DNA of 64,000 nucleotides from the NCBI RefSeq assembly GCF_002157225.2, contig NZ_CP020038.1, forward strand, positions 3,006,501-3,070,500. The letters are read 5' to 3'. Shown here piece by piece: positions 41,655 through 51,601 of this stretch. The number at the start of each line of letters is the position of its first letter. Positions within the stretch are counted from its first letter, which is position 1. Under the pieces are notes generated by a model. That model saw only the letters and a list, made by a program, of their open reading frames with translations. It did no database searches and had not been told where the DNA came from. Source of the stretch: Agarilytica rhodophyticola. GTDB lineage: Bacteria; Pseudomonadota; Gammaproteobacteria; Pseudomonadales; Cellvibrionaceae. The position numbers and the translations under genes are program-made.

Positions 41655-43621
41655 TGATAGAACAACGCCTAACGCCAGCAAGTGAAATTATTGCTAATGA
41701 ATCAGCGCGTCATGCTGCTATTAAACAGATACGTGAAATATCAGTGCGCAACCATGAGGACTCATTAGCTGGATTTATTCGCTCGCAGTGGACAGTTGCT
41801 AGAGAACATAGGCGTACATTTACATACAGGTTTGAAGATTGCTTACGTCGACGCTCAGGTATATACAGCAGCGAAATGAAGGCGAAGCTGGAAAGTGCAA
41901 GATCTTCTGAAATATTCATGAGGATTACTTCTTCTAAGTGTAAGGCGGCCAAGACATGGCTTGCTGATCTTTTCGAGCCTGCTGGTGATAAGCCATTTAC
42001 CTTTCAGCCTGCAAATTATCCAGAAATAAATCCAGAGCTGGAACAGGCATTAATGAAGGAGGCGGAGAAGGCACTACAGCAATCACAAATGCCTGAAGCT
42101 AAAGCCTTTGCGATGGTAGATGAAGTTAAAAACAAAGTACTGGATGATTTAAAGCAGAAGTCAAAGCAGCTTGCCGAAAAGATGGAGGATCGAGTAGAGG
42201 ATATTTTAACGGAAGCAAACTGGCGCAACGAGTTTGATGATTTCCTAGATGATGTCGTCACCTATCCGGTTGCAATAATGGCGGGGCTTGAGTATAGAAA
42301 TGAAAAAGAGCTGTCATGGGGAGAAAATGAGTTTGGCCAGTGGGTACCATCTTACAAAGATCGCGTTAAACCAAAAGTAAGAAGGGTTTCGCCTTTCCGT
42401 TTTTACCCATCTCCATCGGTGACAACCTCCCTTAGAGGTCACTATTGCATCGAGCATATTACCTATACAAGGCAAGATCTTGTATCAATGAAGGAAATGG
42501 CCGGTTATAACTCTCGTGGTATTGCAATGGCCTTAACTCAGTACTCTATAACAGGGCTAAACGAGTGGCTGTGGGAAGATGAAGAGCAGGACATCATTAA
42601 TAGGTATAACAGCCAAGGTAAGCGTGAAACCATCGATGCATTAAAGTGGAGCGGTTCTATTAATGGGCAGAGGTTATCCGAGTTCGGCTTAAGTGGTGTA
42701 AAAGATAACGAAGAATACCAAGCTGAAATTGAGATAGTTGGTGGCTTTGTTATTCGTGCTGCAATTTCTCCTGATCCTGATGGCTCACCCAATTATTATT
42801 TTTCTCACTGGTCTAGTGTTCCAGGATCATTTTATGGTGACGCGCTACCTGAACTAATGGCAGATACTCAAGATATTTGTAATGCGTCAGCTAGGGCGCT
42901 TGTTGAAAACATGGAAATGTCATCAGGCCCTATGGTGTGGGTTGATGCATCAAAACTAGATCCAGCCGATTTAGCTACGGCGCATATTATCCATGCAAGG
43001 AAAGTGTATCGAGCAAATCCTGATTCAGAGAACCAGATAAACAATGCCGGTGCGGCTATTCAATTCTTTCAGCCAAGCAGTAATGCACACGAGCTAATGT
43101 CTATTTACGAGAAGTTCAGCGCGATAGCTGACGAAGTAACAGGGCTTCCTAAGTTCGCTGTAGGGTCTGACCAGGGAGCAGGGGCGGCAAGAACTGCATC
43201 TGGTCTATCTATGCTGATGAACGCTTCGTCAAAGACAATTAAGCATGTGGTGCGCTCTATTGATATAAACCTAATCGAGCCATTGATTAAAAAAATATAC
43301 GATCACGAGATGATGTATGGCGAAGACGATAGCATTAAGGGTGACTTGCGAGTTAAGGCTCGCGGATCTCAATCGTTAATACATAAAGAGCAGATGATGC
43401 TCCGGCAGCAAGAATTCTTAGCTCAGACAGGGAACCCAATAGATATGCAAATTATGGGTGTAGAAGGAAGAGCGGAACTTCTGAAGGGCGTTGCGAAAAC
43501 TACGGAAATTCCCGTGGATAGAATTATCCCTTCTAAAGAAGAGCTACAGCGCAGGACTGAACAAATGGCACAAGCTGAACAACAAGAATTAATGGCACTC
43601 GAACAGCGAGCAGCAGCATGA
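41654..43621 (+). CDS. Portal protein (P22 gp1-like)
   Basis: 655 residues. An N-terminal clip/wing region has YSSEMKAKLESARSSEIFMR and KCKAAKTWLADLFEP. The central stem region includes SGPMVWVDASKLDPADLATA and KFAVGSDQGAGAARTASGLS, typical of podovirus portals that act as head-tail connectors. The C-terminus is a Gln/Ala/Glu helix (barrel-like). Forms the dodecameric DNA entry vertex. Confidence 0.9.
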   Translation: MIEQRLTPASEIIANESARHAAIKQIREISVRNHEDSLAGFIRSQWTVAREHRRTFTYRFEDCLRRRSGIYSSEMKAKLESARSSEIFMRITSSKCKAAKTWLADLFEPAGDKPFTFQPANYPEINPELEQALMKEAEKALQQSQMPEAKAFAMVDEVKNKVLDDLKQKSKQLAEKMEDRVEDILTEANWRNEFDDFLDDVVTYPVAIMAGLEYRNEKELSWGENEFGQWVPSYKDRVKPKVRRVSPFRFYPSPSVTTSLRGHYCIEHITYTRQDLVSMKEMAGYNSRGIAMALTQYSITGLNEWLWEDEEQDIINRYNSQGKRETIDALKWSGSINGQRLSEFGLSGVKDNEEYQAEIEIVGGFVIRAAISPDPDGSPNYYFSHWSSVPGSFYGDALPELMADTQDICNASARALVENMEMSSGPMVWVDASKLDPADLATAHIIHARKVYRANPDSENQINNAGAAIQFFQPSSNAHELMSIYEKFSAIADEVTGLPKFAVGSDQGAGAARTASGLSMLMNASSKTIKHVVRSIDINLIEPLIKKIYDHEMMYGEDDSIKGDLRVKARGSQSLIHKEQMMLRQQEFLAQTGNPIDMQIMGVEGRAELLKGVAKTTEIPVDRIIPSKEELQRRTEQMAQAEQQELMALEQRAAA

Positions 43622-43869
43622 ATATAAATGATATTAAAGATATTGGTGAAAAGAAGGTTTTATTGTCATCAATAGTGAGGCTCAACAATAACACTGATTT
43701 TCAGAATCTATTGACTTTCCTTAAGGATAGAAATGAAAAGTTGAGCGATTTATTACGCGATGCTGATAGCGATTTTAGACAAACGCAAGGCAGAGCAAAA
43801 GAACTTGATAGCTTAGTTAAGATGGTCGGGTCAGCCCGGGATAAATTAATTAAGCTGTCTCAAAACTGA
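43618..43869 (+). CDS. Small helical protein after portal
   Basis: 83 residues, coiled-coil composition (RNEKLSDLLRDADSDFRQTQ). ATGA overlap with portal. Unknown; last gene before a palindrome and terminator. Confidence 0.55.
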   Translation: MNINDIKDIGEKKVLLSSIVRLNNNTDFQNLLTFLKDRNEKLSDLLRDADSDFRQTQGRAKELDSLVKMVGSARDKLIKLSQN

Positions 43870-43877
43870 GAAAACTA

Positions 43878-43897
43878 TTCGATTAGGCCTAATCGAA
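43878..43897. promoter_or_regulatory. Perfect 20-bp palindrome
   Basis: Arms TTCGATTA and TAATCGAA around GGCC. As RNA it gives an 8-bp stem with a GGCC tetraloop. Lies 9 bp after the small post-portal gene and 24 bp before a terminator. Confidence 0.6.
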
Positions 43898-43920
43898 ACT
43901 TTCGATGTTTTACTTAACCG

Positions 43921-43942
43921 CCGACCTAGTGTCGGTTTTTTT
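43921..43942 (+). terminator. Intrinsic terminator between portal and scaffold genes
   Basis: CCGAC / GTCGG stem, loop CTAGT, seven T. It probably sets lower expression of distal genes or marks a promoter restart for the capsid genes. Confidence 0.8.
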
Positions 43943-44032
43943 ACGCCTAAATTAAGGCAAAACCAGCGAACTACAAGGCCGGGACTCGAAAAACTCGAAC
44001 TACCCGAAATTGACTCGAAGGAAAATACGCAC

Positions 44033-45187
44033 ATGGCATTACCAGAACACGTTAGAAAGCGGAAAGCTGAAATTAAAGAACTCGAAAAACTCATGATGGG
44101 GAACTACGAAGCACCGGCCAGTGAATCGACTCCTAGTCCTGATGAATCGACATCTGAAACTACGACTACAAGTGAAGTTAAGCCACAGAAAAACCCTGTA
44201 GAACAAACTTCAGCAGAGGCTCAGCCTCCAGCAGCGACTTCAGATGAGCAGCATGATAAACCGGTAGAACTTCCCTCACCATTAAAACCAGATGAGGACG
44301 CAATTAAGCGAGCGGAAGCGGAAATACACCGTAACCGTGTATTAGGTGGGCGGCACAATGCTCTTCAACGAGAGAACGTGAAATTAAAGCGTGAACTCGA
44401 AGAAGCAAGAAACGCTGCACCGCCTAGTCAAAGCGATGAAGTTAAAAAGCTATCGGAATTAGTTAAGACTCTACAGGATCAGTTAGCGGAATCGAGGGCG
44501 ACGGTTAATGTATCCGCCCCTGCTGATGTTTCGCAACAACCTACGGAGTCTATAGCAGAGCCTCAATATATTACACAGATGCGCGCTCAAGTCGGTGACG
44601 AACTAGCTAACGCAGCTTTATCCGATTGGCAAAAAAGCCAGCAAGAAGCTATGCAGGTATCAACGCAAGTTTCACAGCTGAAAGCATCAATAGATCAGAT
44701 GACCGAGAAAGAGAAGTCGGATGCTGAATTCAATAAAAATGTGCAAGCATTAACTTCCCATTTAGCAAGTCAAGGTATCAATTTCCATCAAGTCGAGAGT
44801 GACCCTGAATTTAAGGTTTGGGCGCAATATCAAGACCCGATTTATGGAAATAAAAAATACTACGACCTAGTCTTGGATAATTTGGAAAGTGGAAATATCG
44901 AGGGAGCTGCCGCCATCTTTCAGCTATACGCCCAAACAAAAACAATGCCTGTGCCTGAAACCCCAGCTGCACAGTCGCTAGAGTCTCACGTAACCCAATC
45001 ACCTTCTAGCGTTCAGGAAGATAAGTCTATGGTCAACGAGAAAGCCGTAGTCACTCCCGAGCAAATAGATGCGTTTTACGCCCAGATGTCAAAAAAGAAA
45101 GCTGACGCAAAGCGTATTAATGATTGGCCTGAGCTTGAGCGATTGCAGTTGGAGCAAAAGAAATTCGAGGCACAACTAAACATTTAA
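44033..45187 (+). CDS. Scaffolding protein
   Basis: 384 residues, directly before the major capsid gene. Acidic, Pro/Ser/Thr/Glu-rich disordered N-terminus, long coiled coil (LQRENVKLKRELEEARN) and helical C-terminal half, the usual look of P22-type scaffolds that guide procapsid assembly and then leave. Identification is by position and composition. Confidence 0.75.
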   Translation: MALPEHVRKRKAEIKELEKLMMGNYEAPASESTPSPDESTSETTTTSEVKPQKNPVEQTSAEAQPPAATSDEQHDKPVELPSPLKPDEDAIKRAEAEIHRNRVLGGRHNALQRENVKLKRELEEARNAAPPSQSDEVKKLSELVKTLQDQLAESRATVNVSAPADVSQQPTESIAEPQYITQMRAQVGDELANAALSDWQKSQQEAMQVSTQVSQLKASIDQMTEKEKSDAEFNKNVQALTSHLASQGINFHQVESDPEFKVWAQYQDPIYGNKKYYDLVLDNLESGNIEGAAAIFQLYAQTKTMPVPETPAAQSLESHVTQSPSSVQEDKSMVNEKAVVTPEQIDAFYAQMSKKKADAKRINDWPELERLQLEQKKFEAQLNI

Positions 45188-45196
45188 TTAAGTATG

Positions 45197-45216
45197 TGCC
45201 TCGCTCCATAGAGGCA
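45197..45216 (+). promoter_or_regulatory. Hairpin sequestering the capsid gene ribosome site
   Basis: TGCCTC / GAGGCA stem with 8-base loop. The right arm holds GAGG, the ribosome site 8 bp before the capsid ATG. A short T stretch follows. It may tune capsid translation. Confidence 0.45.
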
Positions 45217-45223
45217 TTTTGTA

Positions 45224-46147
45224 ATGGGTTTTCCAGTAGCGGCGGGGAACGTCGACCACTCATCATCAAGTACTAGTCAGTACATACCAAAGCTATTTTC
45301 TAGGAAGTTAGTAGACAAGTTCTACGACACTTGTATTTATATGGAAATAGCAAACATGGATCACGAAAACGAGATCAAAAAGATGGGAGATACTGTCACC
45401 ATCAGAACTCGTGCAACAGTAAGTACTTTTGCTTACTCGAAAGGTCAAGGATTGACATACACGCAGCCTGATTCGCCTAGCGTTGAATTAAATATCGACA
45501 AAGGGCAGGGCTTTGCAGTTAAGCATTTTAAAATCGATGAAGTTCAATCTGATATCAATATGCTTGACGAGTTCGTTGAGGACGCAAACGAACAAGTAAA
45601 AATCGCAGTTGATCGGGAATTTCTCGCATCAGTTCCAGCGCAAGCGGATGCGGCTAACTCTGGCGCATCCGCAGGCAGAATTTCAAACAACAACTTGGGA
45701 ACCGCAGTCGCTCCACTTGCTGTAACTCAGAATAGTATTCTTGAGTTTATCAGTAAGTGCGGTGTTGTGTGTGGTGAACAAAACCTTCCAAAGGAAAATT
45801 GTTGGATGGTGTTGCCTGAAATTGCACTAGGACTAATCAAGAATTCAGACTTGAAGGATGCATCACTTTCAGGTGATGGTAAGTCAACGATTAGGACTAA
45901 CCTACATGGAAAGGTTGACCGATTTAATATTATCGGGAGCAACCTATTAAATGTGTCTGGTGATGCATTTGATGTAATTTTTGGCCACAAATCAGCGATC
46001 ACCTTTGCAGGGCAAATCGAGGAATTTGAAGTTATGCCCGATCCAAACGACTTCGGTAAGTTGGCTCGCGGTCTCTTTGTATACGGCTATGAAGTAATTA
46101 AGCCGGATGCAATGGGTCACGCAGTTTGTACTTTCGCTTACGGATAG
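45224..46147 (+). CDS. Major capsid protein
   Basis: 307 residues. HSSSSTSQYIPKLFSRKLVD with YDTCIYMEIANMDHENEIKK and ATVSTFAYSKGQGLTYTQPD fit the HK97-fold coat proteins of some podoviruses (family near DUF4043/P22 coat). INMLDEFVEDANEQVKIAVD and WMVLPEIALGLI are further coat-like segments. It follows the scaffold gene and is followed by a terminator. Confidence 0.85.
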   Translation: MGFPVAAGNVDHSSSSTSQYIPKLFSRKLVDKFYDTCIYMEIANMDHENEIKKMGDTVTIRTRATVSTFAYSKGQGLTYTQPDSPSVELNIDKGQGFAVKHFKIDEVQSDINMLDEFVEDANEQVKIAVDREFLASVPAQADAANSGASAGRISNNNLGTAVAPLAVTQNSILEFISKCGVVCGEQNLPKENCWMVLPEIALGLIKNSDLKDASLSGDGKSTIRTNLHGKVDRFNIIGSNLLNVSGDAFDVIFGHKSAITFAGQIEEFEVMPDPNDFGKLARGLFVYGYEVIKPDAMGHAVCTFAYG

Positions 46148-46159
46148 AAATCATTTAAC

Positions 46160-46186
46160 GCACCCTTCGGGGTGCATCTATTTTTT
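46160..46186 (+). terminator. Terminator after the capsid gene
   Basis: GCACCC-TTCG-GGGTGC hairpin with a stable UUCG tetraloop, followed 5 bp later by six T. Partial termination would keep coat protein in excess of tail proteins. Confidence 0.8.
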
Positions 46187-46201
46187 AATTATGGAGGCGT
46201 T

Positions 46202-46429
46202 ATGCCTGTAATTGACAAGAAAAAGCTTAAAGGCGCTCCCATGCCAGAGGTATACATCACTGACATGGGGAGAGTAGTTAGAGCAAACCCCTATATTCAT
46301 GAAGCAGTTCTTATGAGGAAATTAAATTATCAGCCCTCGACTATTGCTGCTGTTAAGAAAAATCCACCAAAGGAAAAATCAATATCTAAACAAGTAGTAA
46401 CAGGTGATAGTTTTCACGAGGAAGAGTAA
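46202..46429 (+). CDS. Small hypothetical virion-region protein
   Basis: 75 residues from ATG 46202 (GGAGG upstream). Basic, with ITDMGRVVRANPYIHEAVLM. Possibly a head or connector accessory protein; not recognised. Confidence 0.5.
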   Translation: MPVIDKKKLKGAPMPEVYITDMGRVVRANPYIHEAVLMRKLNYQPSTIAAVKKNPPKEKSISKQVVTGDSFHEEE

Positions 46430-46431
46430 TA

Positions 46432-47082
46432 ATGAGCACCGTAAAAGTCATTGATATTATCAGCAGGGCAAGGACGCTGCTCTATGATCAACATAAGCTA
46501 AGTTGGAGTGATTCAGAGCTATTAGACTGGTATAACAGCGCTTTATTGGCTATTTCCGGTGCTCGCCCTGATATTACTGTTAAGAGTGTAATTCACTTAT
46601 GTAATGGCAAAACAAAACAATCGTTACCCAATGACGGGCAGCGATTTATAGATGTAGAGCGCAATACTGAGGGATCGGTTACGCGCTTTATTATGAAAGA
46701 TAACCTCGACGACCAGTTCCCTGATTGGATGAGCGAAAAAGGAGAGGAGGTTGAAAAATTTACTTTCGACGAACGCTTTCCTAGGTGGTTTTATCTATAT
46801 CCTACACCACCAGAAGGTCATCAAATAGACATTATTTATAGCGCTTCGCCCGAGCAAGCCAAGATAGTAGATTTTGAAACCGACGCAACTCTAATCCCTA
46901 TTGAAGATGCTTATCAAGATGCAATCTTTGATTACATCATGTATCGAGCATTATCAAAGAATGCCGAATTTGCAGATAGCGCACAGCGAGCACAGTTACA
47001 CTTTAATGCCTACGTTTCTGCTATCGGAGCAAAAACACAATCGGATGCAGCAACGAGTCCCGCTAATGAATCAGTTAACTGA
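46432..47082 (+). CDS. Head-tail adaptor-like protein
   Basis: 216 residues. IDIISRARTLLYDQHKLSWS with DSELLDWYNSALLAI and FPRWFYLYPTPPEGHQIDII match a family (DUF6682-like) common in podoviruses, thought to bridge portal and tail. Position supports this. Confidence 0.65.
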   Translation: MSTVKVIDIISRARTLLYDQHKLSWSDSELLDWYNSALLAISGARPDITVKSVIHLCNGKTKQSLPNDGQRFIDVERNTEGSVTRFIMKDNLDDQFPDWMSEKGEEVEKFTFDERFPRWFYLYPTPPEGHQIDIIYSASPEQAKIVDFETDATLIPIEDAYQDAIFDYIMYRALSKNAEFADSAQRAQLHFNAYVSAIGAKTQSDAATSPANESVN

Positions 47083-47674
47083 ACTTTACCCAACGATTAG
47101 ACGCTATGCCCCTAACGTGCTGAATAGATTGATGTTGGATGCACTACAAAGAGCACATCATAAATTTTGCCAGTCCACTGGAGCGTATAAAGTAACAAGA
47201 TTACTCTCAACGCAGACCGGTCAGAGCGACTATGACTTAAATCTCCCTGACAAAACCACGGTAGAGGAAATCCTATCAGTGAGGGAAGAAAATACAGATA
47301 ACTTTGTTAGCATCTGCCACGACAAGAGCGAATTAAGACAAACTAGAAAATCTAAAAAGCCTGACAACATTGTTATTTTTGATTACAACGAAGTGCGCTT
47401 CGAGCCTGTTCCCGACAATGAATATAGATTTGTGTTGGATCTTCAGCTCTTACCGCAATTAGATGCGACGGAAATGGATAGCACCATATATCAAAAGTAT
47501 GGGGATGGTATCGCCTACGGAGCGGCGGCAGACTTACTGCTAATGCCTGCTGAAAAATTCTTTAATCCACAATTATCAGAATTCCTAGAGCGGAAGTTTA
47601 AAGCGGCAAAGCGTCACGCCATGAATGATCAGGTTAATGTATCTAAGGGCGCTGTTGGGAGTTGTTTTATATGA
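47066..47674 (+). CDS. Tail adaptor-like protein
   Basis: 202 residues from ATG 47066, overlapping the previous gene by 17 bp. YPTIRRYAPNVLNRLMLDAL and YGDGIAYGAAADLLLMPAEK resemble podovirus connector proteins at this genome position. The longer frame from 46901 is rejected. Confidence 0.55.
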   Translation: MNQLTELYPTIRRYAPNVLNRLMLDALQRAHHKFCQSTGAYKVTRLLSTQTGQSDYDLNLPDKTTVEEILSVREENTDNFVSICHDKSELRQTRKSKKPDNIVIFDYNEVRFEPVPDNEYRFVLDLQLLPQLDATEMDSTIYQKYGDGIAYGAAADLLLMPAEKFFNPQLSEFLERKFKAAKRHAMNDQVNVSKGAVGSCFI

Positions 47675-49248
47675 TTAGGGGAGCAGATTTTAAAGGAGAG
47701 CTGCCCGGTATCGACTCGCGTTTATTGCCTGAGAACAACGCAGAAAGAGCGGTTAATTGCGAATTTAAATACAACACACTTCGAGCTTTTCAGGGATTAG
47801 AGCCAGTATCCGCTAATTTAACCCCGCTCACGCCTAAAAGTATTTATCTTTACGAGAATCAACACTGGTTTAGTTTTAGCCGTGATACGTTCATTGTAAA
47901 AAGCCCAGTCGAGCAAGATGAATTCAGGCGTATTTATTTTACTAATAGTGAGGGTGCGCAAGTTACGTCTAATTTAATAGCTCTTGGTACAGGAGTTATG
48001 CCGGAACTTGCATACAGTTTAGGCGTACCGCAACCAGCGGCAGTTATTGTCAATAGTGTCATTGACAGTGGTGGTGATCCTGACGACTTCAGTGATGATG
48101 AAACACGATTCTATACAATGACATACGTCACGGAGTACGGCGAAGAAGGAGCGGCAGCAGAGGCGAGTAATTCAGCTACGTTGAGATCACCGAATGATAC
48201 GGTTGATATTACGTTACCCAATTTGACTACAAACACTTCTAACGTTGTGGCAAAAAGGATATACAGGACTTCGGGATCGACGGGTGAGTTTTTCTTCGTT
48301 GCCGAGGTTCCATTATCGACAACAACGTTTATAGATAATGTTCCGGGTGATCAGTTGGGCGAAGTTTTAGCCACAGCGAATTTCTTTCCTCCACCTGAAT
48401 TCATGACCGGCTTAACATTAATGGCTAACGGAATAGCAGCGGGCTATGTTGGCAATCAAATAGCATTTAGTGAGCCTTTTCAATTACACGCGTATCCGCC
48501 CGAATACTCGCGGTCTACTGAATATGACATCGTCGGGATAGCAGCAACTAGAACAAGTTTAGTAGTTGGCACAGAGGGTAATCCATACGTTTTTACGGGT
48601 GTTAGCCCTGACTCGATGACTGAGGATAGATTGCCTCTACAGCAGGCCTGTGTTTCTGCTCAGTCAATGGTAGCTATAGGGGACATTGTTATCTATGCGT
48701 CTCCAGATGGCCTTGTGGGCGTTTCTCCTGGCGGAGCCCGGTTAATTACGGAAACTATTTTATCTAAACAAGCTTGGGCGGAGTTCCAACCAGAAACTAT
48801 TAGGGCTTATCACTACGAAGGCAAATATATTGCTTTTTACGGTGATGTAGGCGGCTTTGTTTTTGATTTAAGAAATAATGACTTTGTTAGATTAGATTTT
48901 TATGCAAGTGCCGGGTATTCGGATACCAGAACAGACACACTTTATCTTGTGGTCGACGGCAACTTATTTGCTTGGGACTCCGCTAACGAAACATTAAATT
49001 ATGTTTGGCGCTCAAAGAGATTTGAAGGGTCAAATAGGCGTGAACTTTACCTACGAGTAATTGCAGATAACTTAAATCTAGTGAATATAAAAATATGGGT
49101 TGATGATCGACTTATATTAAATCAGAGAGGCCTTCCAGATAGCCCTATACGCATCCCTCCTGTGCGTGGTCGGGCTTGGCAGTATGAATTATCAGGTAAA
49201 ACACAAATCACTGACATTGTGATGACGGATAACGTCCAACAGCTATGA
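47671..49248 (+). CDS. Tail nozzle / stabilisation protein (P22 gp10 or T7 gp12-like)
   Basis: 525 residues from ATG 47671 (ATGA overlap, GGGAG upstream). Repeated beta-rich segments (FYTMTYVTEYGEEGAAAEAS; KRIYRTSGSTGEFFFVAEVP; YVFTGVSPDSMTEDRLPLQQ; YASPDGLVGVSPGGARLITE) indicate a propeller-like structure, as in podoviral nozzle proteins that extend the tail tube. Confidence 0.75.
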   Translation: MIRGADFKGELPGIDSRLLPENNAERAVNCEFKYNTLRAFQGLEPVSANLTPLTPKSIYLYENQHWFSFSRDTFIVKSPVEQDEFRRIYFTNSEGAQVTSNLIALGTGVMPELAYSLGVPQPAAVIVNSVIDSGGDPDDFSDDETRFYTMTYVTEYGEEGAAAEASNSATLRSPNDTVDITLPNLTTNTSNVVAKRIYRTSGSTGEFFFVAEVPLSTTTFIDNVPGDQLGEVLATANFFPPPEFMTGLTLMANGIAAGYVGNQIAFSEPFQLHAYPPEYSRSTEYDIVGIAATRTSLVVGTEGNPYVFTGVSPDSMTEDRLPLQQACVSAQSMVAIGDIVIYASPDGLVGVSPGGARLITETILSKQAWAEFQPETIRAYHYEGKYIAFYGDVGGFVFDLRNNDFVRLDFYASAGYSDTRTDTLYLVVDGNLFAWDSANETLNYVWRSKRFEGSNRRELYLRVIADNLNLVNIKIWVDDRLILNQRGLPDSPIRIPPVRGRAWQYELSGKTQITDIVMTDNVQQL

Positions 49249-51230
49249 CAAAACCTACATTTTTATCTATTCCTCGCAACCCGTCGAGTAGTTCAGACGT
49301 GCGCGCAATAACTCAAAACATGGAGAAAGGTCTAGGTTTTTCGGGCAATGGTTTAGATAAGTGGCTGACTCTGCGTGATTTAAGCGACGCCGGAATAGTT
49401 GAGCTTGCGCGCAGATATGGCGGAACTAATAGAGAAACCTTTTTACCTGTTCTTCCAGGGACTAATCAAATACAAAGACCTCCGGCTGTGGCAAACTTTA
49501 CTGTTACTGCTGGTTTTCAGGTGATGATTATCCAGTGGGATGAGCCTCAATATAACGGCCATGCTTACACAGAAATTTATCGCTCACTAGATGATAACTT
49601 TGCCAATGCTCAGAGAATTCAAACATCTATACCTAATATTACAGGTGATTCAGTAGATTTTGGCCAAGCTTTTTATTATTGGGCGCGCCACGTAAATCAG
49701 AATGATGTTAAAGGCCCACTAAATGCAACGGCGGGAACTTATGCTGAGGCTGCACCAAATATATCAGAAACAATAGTGAGGCTTTCGGATCAGCTAAACG
49801 AGACTCACTTAGCGCAATCCCTACGCTCTAGAATTGATTTAATTGATACGCCTATTACCGGTCTCTTGGATGTTGTCACGTCGATACAAGAAGATGTGAC
49901 TAATCTAGAAACAGGTTCGCAATCTACAGCGGCAGCTTTAACAGCTTTAGGAACTCGGATAGATGATAATGGCGATAATATAACTGCCATATCAAATGAT
50001 TTTACACAACTGCAATCTAGTGTTGCGGGTGTTCAGGGCAGTGTTGATGCTAATGCACTTGCAATAAGCAACACAAATACAACAGTTTCAAATTTATCGG
50101 GAACGGTAACCGCTCAATCAACGAGTATTCAGCAGTTAAGTACAACTGTAGGGGGCAACACCTCAACCATTCAAACATTAACATCTAGTGTTGATGGATT
50201 AAATGCGCAATGGGAGATTAAAACAGATGTAAATGGACTAGTTGGCGGAGTGGGGTTTTACAACGACGGCGGCCAAACCTTTTTTATGGTGAATGCGGGA
50301 GTATTCGCTGTGTTAAATCCTGCCGGTGGAACTGTTAACCCCTTCTTTATTCAAGACAACCAAGTTTGGATTGATACCGCCCGTATTCGGGAGGCGGCAA
50401 TAGAGTCATCACAAATACAGAATCTAGTGGTTGATAAAGTCACAGGCTTTACAAGTAATTTTGTTTTATCGACTATCGGAACCGGGAACATATCAAACGC
50501 ATACATTGGCAATATTATCCAGTCAAATGTATTTAATGCCGGTACGGGCTGGAGAATTGATAAAAATGGATTTATTGATGCTCGCTCTATCATTATCCGG
50601 GACACATCAGGCAATGTGATATTAAGCTCAGGAGGGGGAATTGAAGGACTAGGGAGTTTTGCCAACTTAAATCAAATTAACTCGTCTAACATTTCAACTT
50701 ACATAGCGGGTGCAGCTATTGGCAGCGCTCAGATAGGCGCGGCAGCTGTCAACACTCTAACTATTGCTGGAGCAGCTGTAAGCGCTTTAGAAGTCGCTAC
50801 AGCGGCATCCTCGTTAACTTTACCGAGATTTAGTACTAGTCCGGGGCAATTTACATCACCTGTAGCGGGAGCTAGCCGGTCAATCGCTATAACTAACTGG
50901 CTTTCTTCAAGCAGCCTTAGAATTATTGTTTGGATAAACCAAATTGCAAGGATTGAGCAGGGTGGTGCAGGCTTTGCTGAAACAATTATCGACCTTCTGG
51001 AAAATGGCGCGGTTGTAGATAGCGAGATTTTATCACAGTCTGTGTTTGGAAATGGTAGAGCACTAGAGCCTAACCAGCAGTCTTATATTTCGTTTCCTTT
51101 CTATCGATCCCCAGGAAATGGAACGAGAACCTACGGTGTGCAGTTTAGAGTACGAAATTCACAAAGCACGCTCTACATAACCAACGTTATTAATGATCAC
51201 AGTATAGAAATTCAGTTATCAAAAAGATGA
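49245..51230 (+). CDS. Tail fibre/tip protein with FnIII and DUF1983-like regions
   Basis: 661 residues. Near residues 85-170 is a fibronectin III-like domain (VANFTVTAGFQVMIIQWDEP). A long heptad-rich region (about 180-320) suggests a trimeric stalk. The segment QWEIKTDVNGLVGGVGFYND with IRDTSGNVILSSGG resembles the central part of tail tip J proteins. The C-terminus is a separate beta domain. Likely the host-recognition fibre. Confidence 0.75.
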   Translation: MTKPTFLSIPRNPSSSSDVRAITQNMEKGLGFSGNGLDKWLTLRDLSDAGIVELARRYGGTNRETFLPVLPGTNQIQRPPAVANFTVTAGFQVMIIQWDEPQYNGHAYTEIYRSLDDNFANAQRIQTSIPNITGDSVDFGQAFYYWARHVNQNDVKGPLNATAGTYAEAAPNISETIVRLSDQLNETHLAQSLRSRIDLIDTPITGLLDVVTSIQEDVTNLETGSQSTAAALTALGTRIDDNGDNITAISNDFTQLQSSVAGVQGSVDANALAISNTNTTVSNLSGTVTAQSTSIQQLSTTVGGNTSTIQTLTSSVDGLNAQWEIKTDVNGLVGGVGFYNDGGQTFFMVNAGVFAVLNPAGGTVNPFFIQDNQVWIDTARIREAAIESSQIQNLVVDKVTGFTSNFVLSTIGTGNISNAYIGNIIQSNVFNAGTGWRIDKNGFIDARSIIIRDTSGNVILSSGGGIEGLGSFANLNQINSSNISTYIAGAAIGSAQIGAAAVNTLTIAGAAVSALEVATAASSLTLPRFSTSPGQFTSPVAGASRSIAITNWLSSSSLRIIVWINQIARIEQGGAGFAETIIDLLENGAVVDSEILSQSVFGNGRALEPNQQSYISFPFYRSPGNGTRTYGVQFRVRNSQSTLYITNVINDHSIEIQLSKR

Positions 51231-51601
51231 AAGAGTGGACAAGCTATAAAAGCAATGGCGAGCCTTTTTGTATATTTAAAGGCTCAGAGCCAAGCGGAGA
51301 TGAACTTCAAGGACTTAATTACATTGAAGGCCTGGTAGATCATAAAACTCAATATGTATTAGATGGAGTAATTACTTTACGCCCAACAATGCAAATAGAA
51401 GTAACCGGAAGCTCTGCAGTCAATTCACCTATTTTATTCTCAAATGTTCCCGATAACTGCCAATTAACGCACCCCGGCGGGACATCAATAATTAATGATG
51501 GTGTAGTGGAGTGGGAGACAATGGAGCCGGGTACTTATGTTTTTGAATTTAATGTTTTTCCTTACTTAAAAGAGGTGATTACTCTTGAAATTACAGCATG
51601 A
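51227..51601 (+). CDS. Small tail-associated beta protein
   Basis: 124 residues, ATGA overlap with the fibre gene. Beta-rich, with VEWETMEPGTYVFEFNVFPY. Possibly a fibre tip or chaperone; not recognised. Confidence 0.5.
   Translation: MKEWTSYKSNGEPFCIFKGSEPSGDELQGLNYIEGLVDHKTQYVLDGVITLRPTMQIEVTGSSAVNSPILFSNVPDNCQLTHPGGTSIINDGVVEWETMEPGTYVFEFNVFPYLKEVITLEITA

Noticed and set aside
44811-45002. Minus-strand ORF inside the scaffold gene
   Set aside because: No ribosome site, and it lies wholly inside a gene with clear coding character.
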